This document shows, one piece after another, positions 1 to 8,080 of a stretch of DNA of 12,737 nucleotides. The notes under the pieces were generated by a model. It was not told the DNA's origin. It saw only the letters and a program-made list of their open reading frames with translations, and did not search any database. The stretch is from Chrysochromulina tobinii (taxonomy: Eukaryota; Haptophyta; Prymnesiales; Chrysochromulinaceae): positions 1-12,737 of the forward strand of contig JWZX01001924.1 in NCBI GenBank assembly GCA_001275005.1, given 5' to 3'. The number at the start of each line of letters is the position of its first letter. Position 1 is the first letter of the stretch. The position numbers and the translations under genes were made by a program.

Positions 1-2739
1 TCGGCCCTGCCGCCCTCGCCCTCGCGCAGGTGGCACGGCCCATAGATGGAGGTCCAGAGCAGCCTGCGGCGGATCAGCCCGCCCGCGCGTCGCAGCTTCT
101 CGATGTCGGCGCCCTTGAGGATGTCGACAAGCCACGGCATGCGCGCGGGCGGCACGTGCAGCGAGATGGAGGTCCAGTCAATGACTTCATGGAAGATCCC
201 ATACGAGTAGAGCTCCTTGGTGAGCAGTGGCACGCACCTGATGAGGGAGGCAATCATGGATCATCAGTGGCCATGAGCAGCAGTAGAGCTCCTTGGTGAG
301 CAGTGGCACGCACCCGAGCATGAGTGAGTTGGTCGAGCGGTGGCCATAGGAGCCGATCTTGCCCTCGGGCACCGCGCACAGCGATGCCTGCCGAGTCAGA
401 GGCCAAGGGTCAACTGCGTGCTCAATCTCCCAGGGCGAGATGGAGACGGTGACGCTCTCGGTCTGCACGATCTGGAAGTCGTTCTCCTTGGAGCGGTTAT
501 TCCAGCACGAGTACGGTACTAGCCGCGAGGGCTCGTACAGTCCCGGCCCGTGCGTCTTCGTCTGGAGCGCACCTGCCATGAAGAGCTGCGGCGAGCGCGT
601 GCGCGGCGCTAGGGCGATGCCGTCGTCCTCATACGGCCGCTGCTCTGCGAGGCGCTGGCACTGGGAGACGCGCCCCCCCTGCTGCCTGATCTTGTACAGT
701 GCGGGCCGCCCCATGTCGTCGGGATAGTCCATGATGCCCGGGAAGCCAGGAACCATCACATCCTTGCCGGGCTGGAAGCACACACGGCATGCCGCGTGCG
801 CGGAGACGCCACGACGACGCGGCCGGCCGTTGGCTGTGTAGTCGGAGCTGCCGTGTAACTGCACCGACGCAAGCTGGCGCGTGGGGCTCGCCGGGTGTAA
901 GTCGTTCCAGCCGCCGCGGGCGTTCGAGTGGTCGAAGTTGGGGCCGAGCCAACGGCCGAGCAGATTCCAGACCTCCGCCCATCCCTCCTCATGCCCGACA
1001 GCGATCACATGACGCGCTCGCCGCTCGCGCACCGACGCGTTCCAGAATGGGTGCGCGCGCTTGATCCAGCCCAGTACCGGTAGGATCGTGTCGCCGTTGG
1101 GGCAGCCGTACACCCAATAGAGGTCGGCACGCATCGGATCGGGCTCCAAGTGCTCCGAGAGGAGCAGCCGATCGCCGAGATCCTCCGGCAATGTCCACGG
1201 GGCACACGAGCGCCGGATCGAGGCAGGCACCTCGTACACGTAGATGCGCGGGCGCACGGCCGACTCCCCTGACGCGCTCAGCGCCGCGACGCGCGCACTA
1301 GAGAAGCCGCAGTCGAGGCCCCAGTAGCCCGACTGGCAGTGGCAGAAGCCGTACGAGCACGTACCGCGCCCAAGGCACTCGTTTGGGCATGCCTTGGCGC
1401 GCGGGATCGTTGGCTGGCCCACGCGCCAACGGTCAGGCCCCATCTGGTCATGTTCTGCATCGAGAGCTTCCATCTGCTCCGGAGAGCGCGCGTAGCGTGC
1501 GACCTCCATCCCAGGCTGCCACGCGCGCGGCGCGGGCGCGCACGTCGCCGGCCCGGACGTGTGCCCGCGCGCTCTCTCGGGCCCTTTCCACTGCACACCT
1601 GTGCGCTGCCGCGCCATCTCGACCGATCTCGAGTCGGCGAGCCAGTTGCTCAGGCAGTGGCAGCGGCGGCGCGTGCGCCCCCAGCTGCCGCGCCAGATGC
1701 CGCACCAGCCAGCGCCGTGGCACTCGGCGTTGCACAGCCTTCGCGGGCTCGGCCACACCTCACCGAGCATCGGAAGCATCTCCGCGAGCGGCCGCGGCGG
1801 CGAAGGCGAGGCGGCGGCGGCGGCCTCCTTGGAGCTCAAGAGCAACGCCCTGTGTTGGAGGAACATGAGGTGCGGGTCCTTGGGCTGCGTGAACAGAGCC
1901 TCGGTGACCAGCCCAAGCGGCAGCAGCATGGGCGAGTGCGCCGGGAAGGGCTTGAGCCACGCTACGAGGGGCACGTAGCTCCACCGAAGCGCTCGCCCGA
2001 TGGCTCCCTCGTCCACAACCGACGCGCCGCCGATCGATGCGGCGCCGGACCGTCGGTTCGGCCCGGCGTCCCAGAGGCTTCCAACCGTGACGTACTCGGG
2101 CTCGTCCACGCACGCGGCGCGCACCATCGACAACTCGGTATGCCCGATATAGCGCGGCCACGGAGCGGGCTCAGCGGACGAGGCGAGCGAGAGGAACGCG
2201 ATCGACTGGCGCACGCACTCGCACGTGACCAGGCCCACCCAGCGAAAGGGCGGCGAGGCGCGCCGTGGGTCCTCGGAGGGTTTCGGCTTCACGTCGCGCA
2301 TCATCCACCAAAAATTCTCAGAAGCTATCCCCGAGAGGTTGACGAAGCTCTCGTCTTCCTCCTCCGTGCCATCGCCGCCGCCGCTGGTGCCGCCGCCGTC
2401 GACGCCGCCTCGCCGCCGCCCTCGCCGGCGGCCGTGTCGGCCGCGCGTCGAGCATGCGGGCATGGTGGGTACGTCGCACGCTGCGCCCGTGTACGTGGGA
2501 GGACACGCGCACTGCCCGCTGAGCTCGTCACAGTTGCCGTGGCGTGTGCAACCGGCTGGGCATGTGCGCCCAGCCCGTGCGCTGCTGGTGCTGGTGCTGC
2601 TAGTGAGGCTGTCAGCAGCGAGGAGACGCACCGTGCGCTGCGGTGGTCCTGCGCTGCTGCGTTCCCTTAACGTGTGCAGGCACATCACAATGACGGCGCC
2701 GCAGCAGAATCCCAATAGGTTCTTCGCGCCGATGGCCAT
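1..2739 (-). CDS. EGF-like/exostosin (GT47) type II membrane protein, 3' end beyond window
   Basis: Probable Golgi or ER glycosyltransferase. Coding segments are 2739-314 and 237-1, joined over a 76-nt intron, giving at least 887 residues with no stop before the window edge. Numbered from the ATG at 2739: a hydrophobic signal anchor at about 5-24; three Cys-rich EGF-like modules near 60-88, 335-362 and 451-477 (for example CPAGCTRHGNC and CPNECLGRGTC); a low-complexity Arg/Gly/acidic stretch near 100-130; and an exostosin domain from about 496 (RIYVYEVP). Exostosin landmarks are CFQPGKDVMVPGFPG (about 654), SPQLFMAGA, and GSYGHRSTNSLMLGCVPLL across the intron, followed in the spliced frame by YSYGIFHEVIDWTSISLHVP. 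An ATG at 2907 lies in the same frame, but 2739 sits directly before the anchor and has a good context (GTCATGG). EGF modules next to an exostosin domain are known in algal and protist proteins. The family call is firm; donor sugar and acceptor are unknown. Confidence 0.87.
206..314. repeat. 33-bp direct repeat flanking the exostosin intron
   Basis: Positions 206-238 and 282-314 are identical over 33 bp with a period of 76, which equals the intron length. Each copy carries a GGTGCG on the minus strand, so one copy supplies the donor GT and the other the first bases of the downstream exon. The spacer 239-281 is not part of the repeat. Confidence 0.95.
238..313 (-). other. 76-nt intron in the exostosin gene, introner-like
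   Basis: Read on the minus strand, the intron begins GTGCGTGCC at 313 and ends CTCATCAG at 238. Splicing joins ATGCTCGG to GTGCGTGCCACTG and restores the exostosin reading frame (GCVPLLTKELYSYGIFHEV). Retention shifts the frame and ends translation at 187. The first part of the intron is a copy of the start of the next exon. The remainder (about 239-281) is AT-richer and resembles the core of WDR35 intron 2. Confidence 0.85.
2345..2450. repeat. GCC/GGC-rich low-complexity tract inside the exostosin gene
   Basis: A run of imperfect GCC/CGC triplets. It encodes the Arg/Gly-rich stretch followed by Glu/Asp residues between the first EGF-like module and the next conserved part of the protein. 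It preserves the reading frame and is probably a variable linker. Confidence 0.7.
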
Positions 2740-3240
2740 GACGGGACGAGCGAGGTGACGAGACGCAGCGGCCAGCACCGGGTCCTTCACATGTAATGGC
2801 TGTGAATAGAGACTTTTTCGGATATTCACTAAGGCGTAGTAACACGCCCGCGTCGGCATCAGATCAGGGGAGCTCACGTGTGTGGTCGGCCTGCCCGATG
2901 GCGGCATGAACCAGATCGTTATCGGCGAGCGTGTGGGCGGAGAAGCGCCAGTCGGGGTCGCTCTCGATGCGGCGCGTGCCGAAGCCGCTGAGGTGGTATT
3001 GAAGCAATAAATCGCTCATGGTGTCGCCGCGTTAGGTGTTGTGCAGCCAATTATCGAGGCTAGCGTAACTACGGACGTGTCGTCTGCAGCCACTGCGCGA
3101 GGTAGTCGCAAGCGAGATTCTCGGCACAGCGCCGTGCCAGCACGCAACGAAGAATTCCCAATCAACGAGTGCGAGGTTTACGTGCCTCACGGCCGTGCAG
3201 GCAAGATTACACACCATACATGGGAATTGGTCATTGGTCA
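2740..3240. other. Upstream region of the exostosin gene, no intact gene recognised
   Basis: This region should hold the 5' UTR and promoter of the exostosin gene. No clear TATA box or other core element stands out on the minus strand. The frame stays open upstream to an ATG at 2907. Two small minus-strand open frames (3019-2864, and one ending at 3032) share a frame and are separated by one TAA; neither resembles a known family. Confidence 0.4.
2864..3019 (-). CDS. Small unrecognised ORF, 51 aa
   Basis: An ATG at 3019 opens a 51-codon frame ending in TGA at 2864. The product begins MSDLLLQYHLSGFGTRRIES and contains DPDWRFSAHTLADND, with GC-rich third positions like the nearby genes. A sequence resembling a splice donor (ACACGTGAGC) occurs near its end, so it could be a first exon rather than a whole gene; joining it to an acceptor at about 2790 does not reach the exostosin frame. 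No family was recognised. It may be a relic or chance. Confidence 0.2.
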   Translation of the reverse strand: MSDLLLQYHLSGFGTRRIESDPDWRFSAHTLADNDLVHAAIGQADHTRELP

Positions 3241-3594
3241 CACGTGCCGAGAAGAAGACTCTCTACTGTGGCCAGTACCGCGTCGCCGACGACGACGAGG
3301 TGACCAGTCATCTGTACCTCAGAAATCTCCCGTCGTGCACACAAGAGTGTATCTGCGAGCTAGACGCCCGCCGTGAGCTTGGACATGGAAAAGGCGAGGC
3401 GGCACGAGCACAGCGTGAGCGCCGCGCCAGCGAAAATATCATGGCCGAGCGGTACGTTGCAGGCGAATAAATTCTACACCCTGTATGGTGTCGAGTTTGT
3501 CGACTACGACAAGAAGCTCTACAGGGCGCTGGTCGCCTCTGGGGCGAGCAACGGCCGTGTGGACATTGACGACGTCAAGCTGGGGCCCCTTTGA
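3195..3594 (+). pseudogene. Unrecognised plus-strand coding-like relic
   Basis: Two stretches on the plus strand look protein-coding but lie in different frames. The first, at about 3245-3330, reads KKTLYCGQYRVADDDEVTSH. The second, at about 3466-3594, reads [20 protein letters not shown] and continues to a TGA at 3592-3594. GC-rich wobble bases support coding origin for the second. A possible acceptor (GTTGCAG) lies just before the second stretch and a possible donor (GAGGTGACC) follows the first, so they could also be exons. No family recognised. Confidence 0.3.
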
Positions 3595-3957
3595 CGCATT
3601 GTCATGCCTGAACGAAGGCCAAGGCGCAGTCGCGCAGCTGCAGAGTGCAGGGTATGCAGAGCATGGTGCAGACCCAGGGCCAGGCCCACGGCCCGTCGGA
3701 TGCCGCACGTCCGCCCGTCCGGTCGGAAGGCTCGGAGACGGAGTCGGAACAGACAACTGTGCATACAAAAGCTTAGGCATTTGCGCCATTCTTAGAGTGC
3801 GACTATTACGCCGTGATGGGCCATCTGGAGGCGCGCACGCTGATTGTGATTCAGAGAGGCACAGAGCGCGATGGCCGTTATCGGCTATGCCTTCGAAGGT
3901 TCGTGGATTATTTTCGCCCCTATTTTGCTTGGGGCGCAGTCGCCGCTGCAGGCTTGG

Positions 3958-4137
3958 TGCACAGCGAAACCCGAGGTTTCCCGTACCCGTGTCCGCCGAG
4001 TTTTGCGAGCGCGCGTGCACGCGGTAGCGGTGGCAGTAGGACTTGTGGCACATGTATGAGCCGCCCTTTTTGGTGCGCTCGCCCGTGCTCATCGCACCCC
4101 GTGGATCAAAGAGCGGCGGCGAGTTAAGGGTGAGTAT
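3958..4137 (-). pseudogene. Fragment of formylglycine-generating enzyme (SUMF1-like), C-terminal part only
   Basis: The minus-strand frame reads [20 protein letters not shown], then [20 protein letters not shown] and ends NLGFRCA. This is the C-terminal core of eukaryotic formylglycine-generating enzyme, which converts a sulfatase cysteine to formylglycine in the ER. The CHKSYC motif keeps both catalytic, copper-binding cysteines (Cys336 and Cys341 in the human enzyme). Nothing else of the roughly 300-residue domain was found: no VWEW motif upstream, and no AG acceptor immediately before the block. Downstream the frame runs on to 3439 in sequence with no family resemblance instead of stopping soon after FRCA. 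I read it as a truncated copy. An unseen remote exon is possible. Confidence 0.7.
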
Positions 4138-4256
4138 GGTGATTGGTGTTTTTTGTTTTTGACACCCATCATGCAAACAACATACCCACTGGTTCTCCAG
4201 AGCATGGGGATCACCATGGTACCCTTGGTATGCACAGGGCATGCATCAAGCATGAG

Positions 4257-4656
4257 CTACCAACCTCTGAAGGTATGACTTTTTTTACTCCTCCAAGCGG
4301 GTATAGCGTTGCGGCGGCGCTGGTCACGCTCAGGCGCTGCGGCGGAGAGCTCGCGTGGGTCATAGCGCCAGCCGTACACTACCTGGTGAGGTGGGTTCCA
4401 CCTCTTTGGCAGCAGGGTGAGCCACTGCTCCCCCGCCACCTCCCCAAAGTCTGGGTCGGCATCCCACGCCCAGAGCACTGCGCCGGCCGGCAGGAGCTTC
4501 TTCTGCGTGCTCCGCCTCCTTGCGCACCACGGAGACTAGCGACGCGCGGAGCTCATCAGTCATGAGAGGGCTGGACCAGAAGAAGCCGCCACGTGGCGGA
4601 GGGTCTGGCGTTTCGGCCTTGCGCTTGCGCCGGTCTGATGCCACATTGAGCGGCAT
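4257..4656 (-). pseudogene. Frameshifted coding-like sequence, family not recognised
   Basis: One minus-strand frame, from the ATG at 4656, gives PPPRGGFFWSSPLMTDELRA and SLVSVVRKEAEHA down to about 4510. A second frame then continues plausibly as KKLLPAGAVLWAWDADPDFG and EQWLTLLPKRWNPPHQVVYG WRYDP, ending at 4257. The switch near 4500-4515 needs a one-base shift. Both halves have coding-like composition, and the tryptophan-rich second half (LWAWDAD, WRYDP) is unlikely by chance. I recognise no family. It is probably a degraded gene or mobile-element gene; a short intron at the junction is not excluded. Confidence 0.4.
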
Positions 4657-4990
4657 GTCAAAGTCATGAACATGATTGTACGCTTGCTGCACGTCTCACC
4701 CCATCCCCGTGCTCCCGGACAGGTTCTGACGCATTGGTAGGCGTCCTCGTGGGGGACAAGGAGGAGCCCAGCAGCAAACGCGGGCACGGCGATGCGTGCG
4801 CGAGCGCTGGCGGCGTGCGGACGGCGACGCTCGCTAGCGGCCCTTGAGAGAGGGCCGCGCGCCAGCCGTGAGGGTCCGCCATGGGCGTTTGGGACCGGTC
4901 AAACGAGTATTGTACCGACCTCGTACATGCTTGGGCCGGAGGTACACGCATCAGTAACGTGTGTAGGTTTTACTAACGGCCCGCATTCAC

Positions 4991-5257
4991 TCATTTGTCG
5001 GAAAGCGACGCGCTTGGTTTCACCCTGGCATGCAACACCGAACACGTCTTGTCGGCGAGCGCCTCGGCAGCGTGTTGAAGCACCGTCTGCAGCACGGAGA
5101 GCACCGGCAGGGTGACCCGCGCCTTCTTGCACTTTTCCGCCTCCGCAGCACCGGCCTCGGCGTCGCCGTCGGTGCGATTTGCTCTTACCGTGGTCGGCAT
5201 CGACCACGGGCCCCCGACGGGCGTCGCCTCGAAGCCCGAACGGGCCGACCCGAGCAC
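4991..5257 (-). pseudogene. Coding-like minus-strand stretch, unrecognised
   Basis: An open frame without an ATG start contains EAEKCKKARVTLPVLSVLQT and VLQHAAEALADKTCSVLHA, with strong G/C preference at third positions, ending in TGA. It could be an exon or gene relic. A good donor-like sequence (CACGGTAAGAGC) occurs at about 5192-5181 on the same strand. No start, partner exon or family could be established. Confidence 0.25.
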
Positions 5258-5445
5258 GTCTGAAGCCGCCAGGGAGCCCGGCAGCGAGGCTCCGAGCCCG
5301 CCCCTTAGAGAAAAAAAGGGCCGCTAGAACTCGGACAAACCTGACCAGAATTTTCACAAGGTGTTTCGAATTCGAGTAGTAACAATGAGATGGGGGAGTT
5401 GAAAGGATTCCGGGTCGGACCGGACCGCGGACGGGGTAACGTAAG

Positions 5446-5467
5446 GGTATATAAGCTATATATAAGC
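5446..5467 (+). promoter_or_regulatory. TATA-like repeat (TATATAAGC twice)
   Basis: Two copies of TATATAAGC separated by two bases form an AT-rich block in otherwise GC-rich DNA. It could be a core promoter for a plus-strand transcript, but no gene is recognisable downstream on that strand before 5958. Functional role is a guess. Confidence 0.2.
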
Positions 5468-5907
5468 ATCGACTTCGACGCTCACTGCCTCACTGGAGAG
5501 TCATATCATAATCAGTGTTCAGTCGACGGTCAGTCGGGACTCGGGTCAACAGTTGCGGCTTGCGCGTTGGCGCTGCCTCCATCTCGGTCACCAAAGTCGA
5601 AAGTGTGGCCGGCGCGGTCGCGGGTCGAGTGCCCCAAGTGGCCGGACGCCGGCGTGAAGGCAGGTCGGAGGGGCCGGCCTTTCTGCCCGCGCGGTGACCC
5701 CCGGCCCCGCACCGCACACGTACGCGGTAGGCAGCACAGTCCACAGATACCAAATCGAGCAGAAGCCGCTGTTACTTGATGGCACGCGTTGGTCTACGCT
5801 CGTTTGAGTGACAGTTGCACATTTTATCGGGCAGGACTCGAGTCTCGGTCCAACATTACGGGGCTACCTTGCCGTACGATCTGTCAGAAGAATCTGAACA
5901 TAGCCGC

Positions 5908-5925
5908 TCGAGAGAGTACTCTCGA
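5908..5925. repeat. Hairpin just past the PAP/fibrillin stop codon
   Basis: Arms TCGAGAG (5908-5914) and CTCTCGA (5919-5925) pair perfectly around a 4-nt loop. It lies 33 bp downstream of the stop codon, in the likely 3' UTR of the PAP/fibrillin transcript. Confidence 0.4.
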
Positions 5926-5958
5926 TAGCCGGGAACGCCATTGAATGCCAGCACGCAA

Positions 5959-6795
5959 TCACTTCCAAGGCGCGCGCCGCTGGACGAACAGGTTGCCCTG
6001 GCCCGTGACGTGGACGCGCAGCTCGTCGTCGAGGTAGATGACGTCGAAGTAGGCTGGCGGTGGGCCCTCCTTTGGCCCCCGCCCGAGCAGCGACAGCACG
6101 CGGGTGATGAAAGGGCCGGGCACCGGGATGACGATCGTGCGAATCAATCCCAGGATGGGCTTCGGCGGCGAGACTTTGACGAAGCGGAATTGCAGGCCCA
6201 CGCGCTGCGGGGAGAGCGCAGTCGCGCGCAGCACCACGCGAAACTGCGCTCCGGACGCAAAATCAATGTGGTTGGTGACTTTGCCACTACGCCCGTCCAC
6301 GACGTTGTACACGGCCGCGTCGCCCCTTGTCGAGTTTGGCGAGAAAGAGGCGTCCGCGGCGGTGGTCCAAACGTTGCGCCACGCGCCGTGCAGTGGACAC
6401 AGCGCGCCCTCCACCGTGCCGAGGAGCTTCGTCGCATCGGCCGTCGGGTTGCAAAGAGCGAGTGCCTGTATGGCATCCTCAACTGCGGTGGCTGCACTCT
6501 TCACCCGCCCACGCCATACGTTGCGAAGGTCAGCAGGCGCGCGGCTCTTTTTGTCGAGCTCGCCACCCTTGACTCCAAAGTCGATAGATGTCTTGCCCTC
6601 GGCCTGCTCCGCGGAACGGAACTCGGCGATGGCGGCAAAGAGCGCCGTGCGGGCCGCAGTCGTGTCCTCGGTGGAGGCCGCTTGGACCGCAGTCACTGGC
6701 AGAACGCGGAGTCGGCTCGTGGTGGCGGGGTGAACACGAGCGAGGCTCACGACGGCCGACGAGACGAAGACCCCTGTGAGAGACAACATTCTCAT
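5959..6795 (-). CDS. Plastid lipid-associated protein, PAP/fibrillin family
   Basis: Fibrillins are plastid proteins that bind lipids and coat plastoglobules or thylakoids, often in stress protection. From the ATG at 6795 the protein has 278 residues; an in-frame ATG at 6864 adds 23. The chosen start gives an immediate hydrophobic segment (MLSLTGVFVSSAVVSLA) followed by a basic, Ser/Thr-containing stretch, as expected for a bipartite signal plus transit peptide of a complex plastid. The PAP domain covers about residues 50-270: WTTAADASFSPNSTRGDAAV, NVVDGRSGKVTNHIDF, RVGLQFRFVKV, and the C-terminal family signature YFDVIYLDDELRVHVTGQGN followed by LFVQRR. A tract PILGLIRTIVIPVPGPF lies between them. 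No intron is seen. It lies 106 bp downstream of the thioredoxin-like gene on the same strand. Confidence 0.88.
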   Translation of the reverse strand: MRMLSLTGVFVSSAVVSLARVHPATTSRLRVLPVTAVQAASTEDTTAARTALFAAIAEFRSAEQAEGKTSIDFGVKGGELDKKSRAPADLRNVWRGRVKSAATAVEDAIQALALCNPTADATKLLGTVEGALCPLHGAWRNVWTTAADASFSPNSTRGDAAVYNVVDGRSGKVTNHIDFASGAQFRVVLRATALSPQRVGLQFRFVKVSPPKPILGLIRTIVIPVPGPFITRVLSLLGRGPKEGPPPAYFDVIYLDDELRVHVTGQGNLFVQRRAPWK

Positions 6796-6901
6796 GTCTC
6801 GCCGCCTTTCGTCCCGTCCGCAGCCGCGGTCCGCGGTACCGGTACGTGTGAACAGACTGAACATGTCGTCAGGTGGTGTGAAATGACCTCGACTTTGAGA
6901 A

Positions 6902-8080
6902 TCACGCCACGCCCTGTCGAATCACTGATCTTTCCTCCAAGTACTCGACCTCGGCGCGCGCAGCAGCCGCAGCTGTACCCGCAGCATCACTCGCACTCGC
7001 CTCGAGAGCCTCGGCCAGCGCGACCCAGCCGCTCGGGGCACGGCAGCACAGGACGGTGGCAGCACGAGCCTCTTGCACGGCCGCGTCCACATCACCCCGC
7101 GCCAAGTGGCATCTAGCCTTGGCGAGGTACGCATCGTGCAGCCACTTGACAGGGCTCGGCGGTGCCTGTGCACGCTTGGCTGGCCTTCCCCTCGCCCGAA
7201 CGACCTTAGCCACCTTGCGCACGCCGCGCCACGGCTGCGGCTCCCGACGGACGTCATCCCCGTAGCGCAGCACCCCAGCAAACGAGTGGCCGTTCTCGCT
7301 CATCGTCAGCTCGAAGGTTCCCTTGAGGCCGGCAGAGTCCGCCCACTGGCCGGACAGCTGGCGAGCCTGCACCGTGCACGCGAGAAGCGAGACTCGCGGC
7401 GTCGTCACGACCTTCTTGTCGACGATCGCTTGGCCGCCGCCGCACGCACCGAACTCAACGGCGCCATCGCTCTCAGCCGCGCTCTTGGAGCCCAGGACGA
7501 GGTCCGAGGAAAAGAGCGACTCGCCCCACAGGGAACCCTGCCACTCCAGCAGCTCCGGGGCTAGTGTGGCCTGGCAAGGCTCGAGGAGGCTGGCAGGCGC
7601 GGCTTTGAGCACAGCTTCATAGCCCTCGAGCGCTCGCGGGAACTCGCCGGCAGCCTCGGCCTCCTTAGATTGCTGGAGGAGTATGAACGCGGTTCGCAGG
7701 CTCGGCTCGACACTCGCCCCCGCGGTGGCTAGGGCAGCCTCAGCGGATGCGATTGCGCTCTCGAGCGTGTTGCATTTCGCTGCGTAAGCTTCCACTGTAC
7801 CACGCACGGGACTGATCATGGCAAGGTTAAATGGGCACTCTCCACTGCAGATTATAGTTTTGACCTCGATCTTGGCGTCACTTGCCGCCAGCACCGAGCA
7901 CGCCTCCAGCAGCAGCAGCGCCCCGTTCTTGGTGCACGCACCGCCGTTGCACACCGATATTTCCATTCGAGGTGACGGCCGTCGTTGCGGTAGCGGAGGC
8001 GAATTCGGGGCCTTGAGAACACCGACAATCAGCGCTGCCACAGGCTCCAACATGAGGAGCAGGCACCCGAACACGAACAT
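6902..8080 (-). CDS. Signal-peptide protein with thioredoxin-like [2Fe-2S] domain and TPR-like helices
   Basis: A 392-residue intronless protein. The N-terminus (MFVFGCLLLMLEPVAALIVG) is a signal peptide, followed by a Pro/Arg stretch that could be a plastid transit region. Residues 39-103 form a small domain with Cys44, Cys49, Cys78 and Cys82 (CNGGAC and CSGEC), the C-x4-C...C-x3-C pattern of thioredoxin-like [2Fe-2S] ferredoxins and NuoE. A helical, TPR-like piece follows (EAAGEFPRALEGYEAVLKAA, about 141-160). Residues 242-275 (LSGQWADSAGLKGTFELTMS) look like a beta-strand-rich module with a GTFELT...SF.G pattern. A second TPR-like helical pair lies at about 312-382. Stop TGA at 6902. Role inferred: redox or iron-sulphur protein of the plastid; substrate unknown. 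The whole architecture matches nothing I can name. Confidence 0.75.
   Translation of the reverse strand: MFVFGCLLLMLEPVAALIVGVLKAPNSPPLPQRRPSPRMEISVCNGGACTKNGALLLLEACSVLAASDAKIEVKTIICSGECPFNLAMISPVRGTVEAYAAKCNTLESAIASAEAALATAGASVEPSLRTAFILLQQSKEAEAAGEFPRALEGYEAVLKAAPASLLEPCQATLAPELLEWQGSLWGESLFSSDLVLGSKSAAESDGAVEFGACGGGQAIVDKKVVTTPRVSLLACTVQARQLSGQWADSAGLKGTFELTMSENGHSFAGVLRYGDDVRREPQPWRGVRKVAKVVRARGRPAKRAQAPPSPVKWLHDAYLAKARCHLARGDVDAAVQEARAATVLCCRAPSGWVALAEALEASASDAAGTAAAAARAEVEYLEERSVIRQGVA

Larger units (their letters stand above)
5258..5958. other. Gene-free stretch downstream of the PAP/fibrillin gene
   Basis: No coding sequence is supported here. It holds a purine run near 5309-5321, a TATA-like sequence at 5446-5467 and a small hairpin at 5908-5925. 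Open frames on both strands are of the kind expected by chance in GC-rich DNA. Confidence 0.5.

Noticed and set aside
187-237. Unspliced C-terminus of the exostosin frame ending at 187
   Set aside because: That reading is the retained-intron frame; splicing 313-238 restores exostosin sequence that runs to the window edge.
1339-2670. 443-codon plus-strand open frame opposite the exostosin gene
   Set aside because: It is antisense to a well-supported protein, has low-complexity Arg/Ala/Pro composition and no family features; GC-rich codon bias opens such frames.
3439-3957. Continuation of the formylglycine-generating enzyme frame after FRCA
   Set aside because: The translated tail is Pro/Arg/Ser-rich with no family resemblance and overlaps a better plus-strand coding-like stretch, so it is treated as non-coding read-through.
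5941-7116. 391-codon plus-strand open frame opposite PAP/fibrillin
   Set aside because: It covers parts of two real minus-strand genes and the gap between them, and its product is Arg/His-rich without domains.
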